Shown piece by piece: positions 8,440 through 15,915 of a stretch of DNA of 32,223 bases. The notes beneath the pieces were generated by a model that was given only the letters and a program-made list of their open reading frames with translations, did no database searches and was not told the DNA's origin. A program made the translations under genes and the position numbers. Numbering within the stretch: position 1 is the first letter of the stretch; each line of letters starts with the position of its first letter. Origin of the DNA: an uncultured Bacteroidota bacterium (lineage in GTDB: Bacteria > Bacteroidota > Rhodothermia > Rhodothermales > UBA10348); the NCBI GenBank assembly GCA_937876355.1, contig CALFHN010000036.1, forward strand, positions 1-32,223, given 5' to 3'.

Positions 8440-9093
8440 ATGATCCCCCTTCCCTATTCAGCTCTGGATGCGATTCAACACTTGTCCAACCAGGATTCTG
8501 TTCTCGGTAGGTTGATCCACACCATTGGTCCGTATGAAGGTGGCCTCCTGCCTGCCCCTTCGCCCTTTGAGGCACTTTGCGAGGCGGTTGCATATCAACA
8601 ACTTTCTGGCAAGGCAGCAGCAACAATATATGGTCGATTTCGATCACTATCAGATCAAAATGAGGCATTAGATCCTAAAACGGTGTTGGAAATCCCGGAC
8701 GAATTAATGCGTTCAGCTGGCTTGTCTCGTGCCAAAACAGCAGCTATCAAAGACCTTGCATCCAAAACACTTGACGGTAGCGTACCACATCAAGATTCCC
8801 TATCACCTCTTTCTGACCAAGAAATAATTGATCGGCTTACGGCCGTGAAAGGGGTCGGACCGTGGTCCGTCAAAATGTATTTGATGTTTCGACTAGGCCG
8901 TCCAGATGTTCTTCCTCAAACCGATCTTGGTATCCGGAAAGGTATAATGCGGACGTACGGGCTGAAAACATTGCCGACTCCAAAAGAGGTTATTACCATC
9001 GCGGAATCGTGGCGACCATACCGCACTTTGGCCTCTTGGTATATTTGGAGATCGCTTGAAATAGAGACAAACCTTAGTCCACAGGGCGATTAA
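8440..9093 (+). CDS. DNA-3-methyladenine glycosylase II family (HhH-GPD)
   Basis: This is a base-excision repair enzyme that removes alkylated purines. The 217 residues contain the helix-hairpin-helix core LTAVKGVGPWS (about 123-133) and the catalytic Asp at D152 in QTDLGIRKG. Motif FEALCEAVAYQQLS near the N-terminus is typical of the AlkA/Mag1 group. It lacks the N-terminal TBP-like domain of E. coli AlkA (282 aa), so it is the compact type. The TTG at 8437 is in frame directly before the ATG; I chose the ATG at 8440. It has no visible Shine-Dalgarno. It converges with the methyltransferase gene, overlapping it by 20 nt. Confidence 0.9.
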   Translation: MIPLPYSALDAIQHLSNQDSVLGRLIHTIGPYEGGLLPAPSPFEALCEAVAYQQLSGKAAATIYGRFRSLSDQNEALDPKTVLEIPDELMRSAGLSRAKTAAIKDLASKTLDGSVPHQDSLSPLSDQEIIDRLTAVKGVGPWSVKMYLMFRLGRPDVLPQTDLGIRKGIMRTYGLKTLPTPKEVITIAESWRPYRTLASWYIWRSLEIETNLSPQGD

Positions 9094-9802
9094 AAATAAT
9101 CACGTGCTGTTGAGGTAATACGTCTCGGGTTTCCCTCCATTTAAACCCAACTGACTCCACTTCGCGCTTAATTTGTTCTTCTGACATGCGATGGGCAGCT
9201 TCCACTCCAATTGTATCATCTTCCAACCGATACTCTACTACGACCAATCGAGCACCGGGCTTCAGTGATTCCAATATCGACTGAATCATCTCTCGAGGAA
9301 ATGTAAACTCGTGGTAAGAAGCTACAATAAGAACCAGGTCCATTTTGCCCGAAGGTAAATTGGGACTCACCTCTGAACCCAAAACGGGGACGACGTTTCT
9401 AAGCCCCAAACGTTCAGAGCGCGCTGAAAGGGTATCCACAAGCGATGGCTGAACTTCAACAGAATAAACCCTGCCATGTGATACGATGTCTGCCAATAAA
9501 AATGTGAAAAAACCTGTTCCCGAACCAATATCAGCTACAATGGCAGATGGATTGAGCTCGAGTACATCGAACAGCCTGTTTGGAAGCTCTTCCACATTTC
9601 GTCCAGGTCGATCCAACCACAAAGCTCCATGTTCTGAGCTCATTACATCAGCAATTTCTCGATTCATGTAATATCGACCGGATCCACCTTCCGAGGTTGA
9701 CGTCTTTTGAACGTACACCTCGGGATCAGCACACCCGATTAAGAGCATCAAACACATGATGCCCACGTGGTTATGCAAAAAATATTGTTGCCGAGGGTAC
9801 AC
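9074..9802 (-). CDS. Class I SAM-dependent methyltransferase with a lipoprotein signal
   Basis: This 242-residue protein has a Rossmann SAM-binding motif VADIGSGTGFF (about 89-99), an acidic residue at the end of strand 2 (VYSVEVQP) and a motif resembling DLVLIVASYHEF. The N-terminus reads as a lipoprotein signal peptide: a basic/polar start, the hydrophobic run VGIMCLMLLIGC and a lipobox LIGC with C24. If processed, the enzyme would be lipid-anchored outside the cytoplasm, away from SAM. The substrate is unknown. A start at M16 would remove most of the signal but leave an odd stub. It is convergent with the DNA glycosylase. Confidence 0.85.
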   Translation of the reverse strand: MYPRQQYFLHNHVGIMCLMLLIGCADPEVYVQKTSTSEGGSGRYYMNREIADVMSSEHGALWLDRPGRNVEELPNRLFDVLELNPSAIVADIGSGTGFFTFLLADIVSHGRVYSVEVQPSLVDTLSARSERLGLRNVVPVLGSEVSPNLPSGKMDLVLIVASYHEFTFPREMIQSILESLKPGARLVVVEYRLEDDTIGVEAAHRMSEEQIKREVESVGFKWRETRDVLPQQHVIIFNRPVD

Positions 9803-9870
9803 TAGAATTTTGTCCTATAGAGCCAAAGAATACAGGTCCATACTAATTCAATATCGAAAGGTTTATACAC

Positions 9871-9906
9871 AAAAGCCGGGGCGGGCCTATTGGCCCGCCC
9901 CGGCTT
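9871..9906 (-). terminator. Strong rho-independent terminator for the minus-strand 72-aa gene
   Basis: A perfect 15-bp GC-rich hairpin (arm AAGCCGGGGCGGGCC at 9873-9887, loop TATT, complementary arm 9892-9906) lies 27 nt beyond the stop of the minus-strand gene at 9933. Read on the minus strand it is followed by TTTT then GTGTATA, as expected for an intrinsic terminator in that direction. On the plus strand no T tract follows. Confidence 0.85.
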
Positions 9907-9932
9907 AACAGGGTGCGACTCTTCAAAATCTT

Positions 9933-10151
9933 CTAATTATCGGTTGTAAACTGACCATATTCAAACCTAACCAACATGCCGTCCATTGACTTTCCAAAAG
10001 GATAACCAGCATTGCGATAATCGTCTAAGGCTGTACGGCAAAAACCGGTAACTATCTTTCTCATTGATGCCGTATTGGCACGCCGAGTGGTCGCATCTTT
10101 ATCGAAGTTGAGTTCTTTCATCTGGCCTTTAATCAGTCTGTTGTAAATCAT
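9933..10151 (-). CDS. Hypothetical 72-residue protein
   Basis: I do not recognise this protein. It is basic in its first half (KGQMKEL, TTRRAN, MRKIV) and aromatic/Gly-rich in its second (GYPFGKSMDGMLVRFEYGQF), with one cysteine and no membrane segment or signal peptide. Two things support it as a real gene: a strong hairpin terminator follows it on the same strand, and a codirectional lipoprotein gene lies 75 nt upstream. The start could be the ATG at 10121 (MKELNF), which has AAAGG 6 nt before it. The ATG at 10151 has no such site. Confidence 0.55.
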   Translation of the reverse strand: MIYNRLIKGQMKELNFDKDATTRRANTASMRKIVTGFCRTALDDYRNAGYPFGKSMDGMLVRFEYGQFTTDN

Positions 10152-10226
10152 TTTCTACATTCAGATTATCGACACGGCGTTCAGATTCTAAAGACTGTTT
10201 TTGTCCTAAAAGATGGCCTCGTCGCA

Positions 10227-10736
10227 TTATTCATCTTTCAATTGATAAAATTCTTTTACAGCATTCCAATTAGCAAAGTCGATCCCTTTTTTACCGTAGG
10301 AAAAGCCATCGATGACAACCGCTTTGATGGTCCTATCGGGAAGTGAGCTAAAGTCGACCGCATCTGTCGAAGTTTCATAAAATATTTCTAAAAATTGATC
10401 ATCGTATCCATATCCGAATGAAACGGTATAATCCACAGCTGGAAGATCAGGCGACTCTACCCCAAAGGTATATGGCATGGCAGTCCAGGTACCTTGATCT
10501 CGGAAAAAAAGCAACACCGCTCCTTCATCCACAACCAATGAATTGATGTCGGGGACGTTGTATTGTACGGAGGCTACCGTGCCATTAATGTCCGCGTCGG
10601 CCATATTAAATTCAAAGTTGAGCGAAAATACATTTGCATTTCCAGGAGGCCCTTCGGGACCGACACTTTCTTCAATAACACACCCTGAAGTCATTAATAT
10701 TAAAGCCAGAATCAAAATTGGTTCAAAACGTCTCAT
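10227..10736 (-). CDS. Putative lipoprotein with a short collagen-like segment
   Basis: From the ATG at 10736 the protein has 169 residues: a basic MRRFEP start, a hydrophobic run and a lipobox MTSGC with C19. A linker with GPEGPPGNA follows (about 25-33), a short Gly-X-Y stretch seen in many Bacteroidota surface lipoproteins. The rest is beta-rich, with aromatic and acidic residues, and has no recognised enzyme motif. A longer start at 10763 exists, but the Shine-Dalgarno GAGGTG at 10741-10746 and the canonical signal peptide select 10736. The function is unknown; it is probably exposed at the outer membrane or in the periplasm. Confidence 0.7.
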   Translation of the reverse strand: MRRFEPILILALILMTSGCVIEESVGPEGPPGNANVFSLNFEFNMADADINGTVASVQYNVPDINSLVVDEGAVLLFFRDQGTWTAMPYTFGVESPDLPAVDYTVSFGYGYDDQFLEIFYETSTDAVDFSSLPDRTIKAVVIDGFSYGKKGIDFANWNAVKEFYQLKDE

Positions 10737-11113
10737 GTCACACCTCAGCGCCAAAAGGCACATTTGTTTTTGTATTCAAACCACAACCTCCAAAACACAG
10801 GCCAAATTCCCATTGATCTTAAAAACCGCCACCAGACATGCTTTAAAGCCCTTGAAAAGTTTTCTGGTGTCCATGATTGACTACACTGGCATCGCGAACG
10901 AACGTTTTTTGTACACAACCTTCGATTTAAAGACATTAGGCATTGGGTTATAGATATGAGGCCCGAAATACATGCGATCTATTTAATATGAGCGTCAGGC
11001 GAAACAGAATGATGACATTTTTGTTGTTTAAAATTAGAATTCTACTCGTCGTTTTGACGTACCGGAAAGTCTATTAGACGCACCGGGCAGGCTTATTTTC
11101 AACGTTTGAAAAC
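10737..11113. other. Intergenic region without a clear gene
   Basis: This is 377 bp between the start of the minus-strand lipoprotein and the plus-strand manC, so it should contain two divergent promoters. I see no confident -35/-10 pair; TTGACG at 11054-11059 is the best -35-like hexamer on the plus strand but has no good partner. A 63-codon minus-strand open frame rich in Trp (10745-10936) is discussed as a finding. No RNA gene or repeat was seen. Confidence 0.5.
10741..10746 (-). promoter_or_regulatory. Shine-Dalgarno deciding the lipoprotein start
   Basis: On the minus strand GAGGTG lies 4 nt before the ATG at 10736. It also overlaps the stop codon (10745-10747) of a small Trp-rich open frame just upstream, which would allow coupled translation. 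Confidence 0.5.
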
Positions 11114-12190
11114 ATGATCCACGCCGTAATTATGGCTGGCGGTATTGGAAGTCGGTTTTGGCCGATGAGCCGCAGAGATAACCCAAAACAGTTCTTGTCC
11201 ATCGTCGGTGAGGATACGTTAATTCAAAATACTGTTGCCCGGCTAAACGGTATTATTCCAATTGAAAACTGCCATGTGGTGACACATTCTCGGTATGTTG
11301 AAAACACGCTAGAACAGATTCCAGCCCTGCCTGCGGAAAACGTATTTGCCGAGCCAATCAGCAGAAATACGGCCCCATGTATTGCCTACGCCGCATTAAA
11401 ACTTTATCAAAAAGACCCGGACGCCATTATGGTCGTCCTTCCCGCGGATCACGTCATTCGCAACGTGCGCAAGTTTCACGAAGCGCTCAAAGTGGGAATC
11501 GCAAAAGCGGCTGAAGAAAATGCGCTGGTGACAATCGGCATAGAACCCACGTTTCCGTCTACTGGATATGGATATATCCAATTTGATCCGGAAGACTCTG
11601 AAGACCAGAGTGAACTGTCGGCACTTTTTGTAAAAACGTTTGCTGAAAAGCCAAATATTGAAACGGCTGAGCGGTTTTTGGATTCGAGCGATTTCTTATG
11701 GAATAGCGGAATGTTTATATGGAGAGTGGATTCCATTCTATACGCCATCGAAAAACATCTTCCTGACGTATTTGAGTCTTTCTCAAGTCTTAAAGAAGGA
11801 CTTACAGAGGACGAAGAGCTGAAAGCCGTCTTGAGCTCGTTTAAGGCTTGTCCATCCATTTCCATCGACTATGGCGTAATGGAACGGGCCGATAAAGTAT
11901 ATGTTGTTCCAGGTTCATTTGATTGGAGCGACGTTGGGGATTGGAAAGCTGTTTTTGAGCTTCGAGAAAAAGGAAAATCCGGGAATGCTGTCGAGGGCAA
12001 CGTTATTCTGCATGATGCAAGCCGATGTTTTGTTCAAGCCGGTGACAAGTTGGTCGCACTAATTGGGGTTGAAGATTTAATCGTGGTTAATACGGAAGAT
12101 GCGCTGCTTGTCTGTCACAAAGAGGCCACTCAAAGAGTGAAAAACGTAGTGGATTACCTATACACACATCGGCTGGATAAATATGTTTAA
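11114..12190 (+). CDS. manC: Mannose-1-phosphate guanylyltransferase (GDP-mannose pyrophosphorylase)
   Basis: The enzyme makes GDP-mannose from mannose-1-phosphate and GTP in the cytoplasm, supplying polysaccharide or glycan synthesis. The nucleotidyltransferase signature MAGGIGSRFWPMSRR...PKQFL is at residues 7-27. Further family motifs include EPISRNTAPCIAYAA (about 81-95), VLPADH (about 108), FLWNSGMFIW and SIDYGVMERA. The 358 residues match the monofunctional GMP type without the phosphomannose isomerase cupin. No sugar-nucleotide neighbours are present, so it appears to be a stand-alone gene. No Shine-Dalgarno is visible. A weak 6-bp hairpin (12187-12206) overlaps its stop codon and may help end transcription. 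Confidence 0.95.
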   Translation: MIHAVIMAGGIGSRFWPMSRRDNPKQFLSIVGEDTLIQNTVARLNGIIPIENCHVVTHSRYVENTLEQIPALPAENVFAEPISRNTAPCIAYAALKLYQKDPDAIMVVLPADHVIRNVRKFHEALKVGIAKAAEENALVTIGIEPTFPSTGYGYIQFDPEDSEDQSELSALFVKTFAEKPNIETAERFLDSSDFLWNSGMFIWRVDSILYAIEKHLPDVFESFSSLKEGLTEDEELKAVLSSFKACPSISIDYGVMERADKVYVVPGSFDWSDVGDWKAVFELREKGKSGNAVEGNVILHDASRCFVQAGDKLVALIGVEDLIVVNTEDALLVCHKEATQRVKNVVDYLYTHRLDKYV

Positions 12191-12264
12191 GGGTTCTTGT
12201 CCTTAATCATTTCTTAATACTTTTGGGTGCATCCTTCAGTGGGCGGTGACGTAAGGGTCGGATT

Positions 12265-12280
12265 GTGACTGGTCAGTCAC
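12265..12280. promoter_or_regulatory. Palindromic operator of the TetR-regulated efflux operon
   Basis: The sequence GTGACTGGTCAGTCAC has perfect 7-bp half sites (GTGACTG/CAGTCAC) around a GT centre. It lies 45-60 bp before the chosen tetR start, and the TGACTG/CAGTCA half sites resemble those of known TetR-family operators. A possible promoter overlaps it: TTGTGA at 12263-12268, then a 16-bp spacer and TATTTT at 12285-12290. Binding would block it, giving autorepression of tetR-tolC-adaptor-RND. Confidence 0.75.
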
Positions 12281-12324
12281 TATGTATTTTCACGGCTCTG
12301 ATAGCACATCTCTTCGTCCTAAGC

Positions 12325-13026
12325 ATGTTATCTCCTGCTAAAAATGTTTCTGATCGCTTGTCAAGACGAGATAGAGAGATCCAGTATAAGCGACTAGAGA
12401 TTCTTGAAGCCGCGCAGGAAGTGTTCGCTGAAAAAGGCTACCAACAAGCTACCCTTGAAGAAATTGCAAATCGAGCCGAGTTTGGGAAAGGGACACTCTA
12501 CAATTATTACCCGTCTGGCAAACAAGAAATACTCTTAGCCATTTTTGAAAGGCTTTATGGCCAATTGTGCGAGTTGATCGGAAGCACGTTTAATGAGAGC
12601 CCAGAAAAGCCCTTTACAGAGCAACTTCATTCCTTTTTTGACCACACCTTTTCGTTTTTTCTCCAAAAACTGGACTTGTTCGTAATCCTGATCCGGGAAG
12701 CTCATCGAATTGGTGTGGGCGAAGATCCTTCTCCGCAAGCATTTTTTATTCAGCAGCGAAACCGAGCTATCGAAGCCTTATCTGTTCCAATTCAAAGAGC
12801 GATAGACAATGGCGAAATTAGTACAACCTCTGCTTCCTTTTTGGCTCATATCATTATGGTCAATGTAAATGGATGCCAGATGAAAGCGTGCAATTTGTTT
12901 TCTGAACAGGATACGGATTCGCCAAAATCGGCAGCTGAAATGGCCGACTTTCTAACACAACTTATATGTAATGGTGTCGCAAAAAAACCAGATACCGTTT
13001 CAGAAAGCTTGAGAAGATCTCTATGA
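12325..13026 (+). CDS. TetR/AcrR-family repressor of the efflux operon
   Basis: This DNA-binding regulator has 233 residues from the ATG at 12325. The N-terminal TetR domain is clear: ILEAAQEVFAEKGYQQAT (about 26-43), then the helix-turn-helix LEEIANRAEFGKGTLYNYYPSGKQEIL with the typical GTLYNYY recognition helix (about 44-70). The C-terminal part is the ligand domain and is not diagnostic. The frame is open to a GTG at 12265, but that codon lies inside the operator palindrome and adds a hydrophobic stub, so I rejected it. Its stop overlaps the tolC start (ATGA, 4 nt), which ties it to the operon. Confidence 0.92.
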   Translation: MLSPAKNVSDRLSRRDREIQYKRLEILEAAQEVFAEKGYQQATLEEIANRAEFGKGTLYNYYPSGKQEILLAIFERLYGQLCELIGSTFNESPEKPFTEQLHSFFDHTFSFFLQKLDLFVILIREAHRIGVGEDPSPQAFFIQQRNRAIEALSVPIQRAIDNGEISTTSASFLAHIIMVNVNGCQMKACNLFSEQDTDSPKSAAEMADFLTQLICNGVAKKPDTVSESLRRSL

Positions 13027-14630
13027 CAAGAAAATCCATCTCCTTACGTATAGTCAGTGCCCTACTAAGTTTTTACGCGGTTGGCATAGTGCTTCCCAAC
13101 GTTTCTCCTACGCTCATTGCTAACGCTCAGGAAATATCGGACCCCGGCAACCGCCAACGAATGGTTTTAACACTGGATGAAGCGATTCAAATCGCTTTAA
13201 TCGAAAACACGGCATTAAAGAATGTTCGGCTAGACCAAGACTTTGCTCAATCCCAAATTAAAGAAGGCTGGGCAGAGCTTTTTCCAAAAGTAGACCTTAA
13301 TTCGGCCTACACCAGAAATGTGTTGTCGGCCAATCCATTTGCTGGATCCGACGCGGGTGGCTTGTTTGAGACCTTAGGCTTTTTGAATTGGATCTCATTT
13401 AATGAACAGGCCCGAACCGACAATGACGCTAGTTCGAATCCGATTTCAATAGGCGATTATTTTCAACGCATCCAGAACGGATACGAAAATGCCGGAATCG
13501 TAAGGTCCACGTCTGACAACCCGTTCAGCGTTCCTAACGTGTATACCAACGGCGTATCTATAGTCCAAAAGGTATTTGATGGTCGCGCAATATTTGGAGC
13601 CTACGGCGCCTCAAAATGGCTTAAACCGTTCAATGAATTTGCTGTAACTCGAGAGGAGCATCGGCTCATTAATCAGGTAAAAACTACTTGGTACGCGATT
13701 CTGTTATTGATGGAGCAGGAAAGTGTTCTAGCGCAAAGCGTGTTCAGATCAAAAAGCACACTACAAGAGGTCTCCCGCCAGGTAACACAGGGGGTGGCTC
13801 CAAAATTTCAGCGTCTTTCGGCGGAAGTTGAACTTGCTAACCAAGAGACTCAACTGGTTCAGGCTCAGACCAATAGTGCTGCAGCTATCGATAATTTGAA
13901 AATATTGTTATCCGTTCCCTCTCTTTACGACCTGGAATTACGGGGTACACTGGAAGGAAGTATGGACGGATCCATGGTTAACACATCAATGGAAGACGCC
14001 GTTACCGTTGCTTTAGAAAAACGTCCAGATCTGGCACAAACCCGGATAAGCATAGAATTAGAACGAATCCAGCTACAGGTCGCAAAAGTTGAGTTTTTAC
14101 CCACGATTGATGCCTTTGCAAATTTTAATTACCTCGGCAATGTGCCTGATGAGAGGTCGGTCATTTCTACTTCTGCACAGGACCCATTCACATTTTCACA
14201 ATCCAACAGGGGATATTTCGATACCGCCTATTGGGATCGTAGTACAAACATTGGATTTCGATTGAAGTGGAATCTTTTCAACGGTTTTGCCTCAAGACAA
14301 CACGTTCAGCAGCGCAAAATTGCGATTCAAAAAGCCGAAAATAACTCAGATTTTTTGGCCCAAAGCATACAAATTGAAGTTGATCAATCTTTACGCAATC
14401 TGACCGCGGCTCAGACTAGAATGTTTAGCCAACAAAAAAATGTTGAACGGGCTGATCTGAATTTCGAATATGCTTCTTCGCGTTTAAAAGAGGGTGTTGC
14501 GACTCCAATCGAAGTTAGAGAGGCGTCCAGCCAGTTGGATCAAAGTAAACTGGGTTATTTGCAAGCCGTCCACGACTTCCTTGTAGCTCGAAGTGCCTAC
14601 CAAACAGCGATTGGTGACCCAGAAAATTGA
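13023..14630 (+). CDS. tolC: TolC-family outer membrane efflux protein
   Basis: This is the outer membrane channel of a tripartite efflux pump. The 535 residues start with a signal peptide (hydrophobic at about 10-28, probable cleavage after ANA at about 33-35). Two OEP repeats follow, each opening with the helix pattern seen in TLDEAIQIALIENTALKNVRLD (about 50-71) and MEDAVTVALEKRPDLAQTRISIE (about 322-344). Long Gln/Ala/Leu-rich coiled-coil helices are present. An Asn/Ser/Phe-rich insert at about 95-160 is longer than in E. coli TolC. The gene starts inside the tetR stop codon. Confidence 0.92.
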   Translation: MTRKSISLRIVSALLSFYAVGIVLPNVSPTLIANAQEISDPGNRQRMVLTLDEAIQIALIENTALKNVRLDQDFAQSQIKEGWAELFPKVDLNSAYTRNVLSANPFAGSDAGGLFETLGFLNWISFNEQARTDNDASSNPISIGDYFQRIQNGYENAGIVRSTSDNPFSVPNVYTNGVSIVQKVFDGRAIFGAYGASKWLKPFNEFAVTREEHRLINQVKTTWYAILLLMEQESVLAQSVFRSKSTLQEVSRQVTQGVAPKFQRLSAEVELANQETQLVQAQTNSAAAIDNLKILLSVPSLYDLELRGTLEGSMDGSMVNTSMEDAVTVALEKRPDLAQTRISIELERIQLQVAKVEFLPTIDAFANFNYLGNVPDERSVISTSAQDPFTFSQSNRGYFDTAYWDRSTNIGFRLKWNLFNGFASRQHVQQRKIAIQKAENNSDFLAQSIQIEVDQSLRNLTAAQTRMFSQQKNVERADLNFEYASSRLKEGVATPIEVREASSQLDQSKLGYLQAVHDFLVARSAYQTAIGDPEN

Positions 14631-14739
14631 TCACAAAATGCTCACCATGCTGCAATATGAACCATTAGCCTCTACTCTACCAAATCCTAGAACCGATTAC
14701 GGAACCCTAAAACAGGGCCGAACACAGTACCGGAATAAA

Positions 14740-15864
14740 ATGTCCCGATTGAAATTATATACCATCTTCGCTTTCCTATTTGTCGCTGCTACGCTGATTT
14801 TGTCGGCGTGCGGTGGCGAATCCACCGAAACGGAGTCCAGCGTAGCTGAGACCAATTCGAATCTGCGAGTGGTAAAAGTGAACACCTACGCCGTGATCAT
14901 GTCATCATTCGAAGAAATTATTCCTGTTACGGGTATCCTGGCCTCACCCAGAGATGCTTCTCTATCCGCGCAAACCGCTGGTACGATAACATTTTTGGTT
15001 GAAATTGGAGACCGTGTCGAACAAGGTGATATCGTTGCAAAGCTCGATGACCGTTTGATACAAGCTGGTCTCGAGCAAGCCCAGGCCACTAGGTTGTCGG
15101 CTTTGGCCGCCGCAGATTTAGCTGAAGACTTATTCCGCAGGCAAAAACCTCTTTATGCCGATTCAATCATTTCAGCGATCGAATTCGAAAGTGTGCGTTC
15201 TCAACGTAACCAAACCCAGGCTGTTCTCGCCCAAGTGGACGCAGCTGTTTCTCAAGCTAAGCAACAACTTGAAAACACGCTCATAAGGGCTCCTTTTTCC
15301 GGTTCTATCGAGGCCCGAATGGCGGAGAAGGGCGAGCAAGTTATGCCAGGCTCTCCCATTGTTCGAGTCGTCGACACGAGCAGTCTAAAAATATTGGCGG
15401 GCGTTCCGGAACGATACGCAGCGGACGTCAAGGTCGGCACAAAAGTGGACGTCTCTTTAAAGGCTTATAACGGTGATCTATTTGATGCGAAAGTGTCGGT
15501 AGTCGGAAACGTAATTGATCCGAAAAACCGCACGTTTATAATTGAGGTTAACATCTCAAATACCGGCCGAAATTTGAAACCACAAATGATCGTTGATGTG
15601 CTTATCTCCCGCCGCGTGCTTGAAAACCAAATTGTACTACCTCAAACATCCGTCATTTTGGATGAAAACGGATCTAGTGTTTATGTAGTGGACGAATCAG
15701 GCTCGAAGAAAGTGGCAAAGTTGATTCATGTCGAAACGGGTGCTTGGTATGACGGAAGAATCGTGATAACTAGCGGACTTGAAGAAGGACATCGTGTAAT
15801 AACCGTGGGACAATCCTTGGTCTCCGAAGGAGATTTGGTCGAGATCGTAGCGGACGCATCGTAA
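14740..15864 (+). CDS. RND periplasmic adaptor (HlyD/AcrA type), lipoprotein
   Basis: This membrane fusion protein joins the RND pump to TolC. I chose the ATG at 14740 (374 residues) because it gives a standard lipoprotein signal with lipobox LSAC and C24. The frame is open to 14593 inside tolC, but that would add 49 residues before the signal. Domains in order are a lipoyl/barrel-sandwich half (TITFLVEIGDRVEQGDIVAKLDD), a helical hairpin rich in Ala/Gln, the second lipoyl half (IRAPFSGSIEARMAEKGEQV), a beta-barrel, and the membrane-proximal domain. It is third in the efflux operon. Confidence 0.93.
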   Translation: MSRLKLYTIFAFLFVAATLILSACGGESTETESSVAETNSNLRVVKVNTYAVIMSSFEEIIPVTGILASPRDASLSAQTAGTITFLVEIGDRVEQGDIVAKLDDRLIQAGLEQAQATRLSALAAADLAEDLFRRQKPLYADSIISAIEFESVRSQRNQTQAVLAQVDAAVSQAKQQLENTLIRAPFSGSIEARMAEKGEQVMPGSPIVRVVDTSSLKILAGVPERYAADVKVGTKVDVSLKAYNGDLFDAKVSVVGNVIDPKNRTFIIEVNISNTGRNLKPQMIVDVLISRRVLENQIVLPQTSVILDENGSSVYVVDESGSKKVAKLIHVETGAWYDGRIVITSGLEEGHRVITVGQSLVSEGDLVEIVADAS

Positions 15865-15915
15865 TCCGCTCCTCCCTCATCCATCAATTAGACCAAATTA
15901 AAACCTGAACCGGTT

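Noticed and set aside
10543..10953. 136-codon plus-strand frame opposite the lipoprotein start
   Set aside because: Most of it is antisense to the lipoprotein gene, which has a signal peptide, lipobox and Shine-Dalgarno; the rest reads as low-complexity without motifs.
12187..12206. Hairpin TTAAGG/CCTTAA at the manC stop as a terminator
   Set aside because: The stem is only 6 bp and AT-rich, and no clean T tract follows; it is mentioned with manC only.
12265..12324. Longer TetR start at GTG 12265
   Set aside because: The codon lies inside the operator palindrome and adds a hydrophobic stub that TetR proteins do not have.
14593..14739. Longer adaptor start inside tolC
   Set aside because: It would place 49 residues before the lipoprotein signal peptide, which begins properly at 14740.
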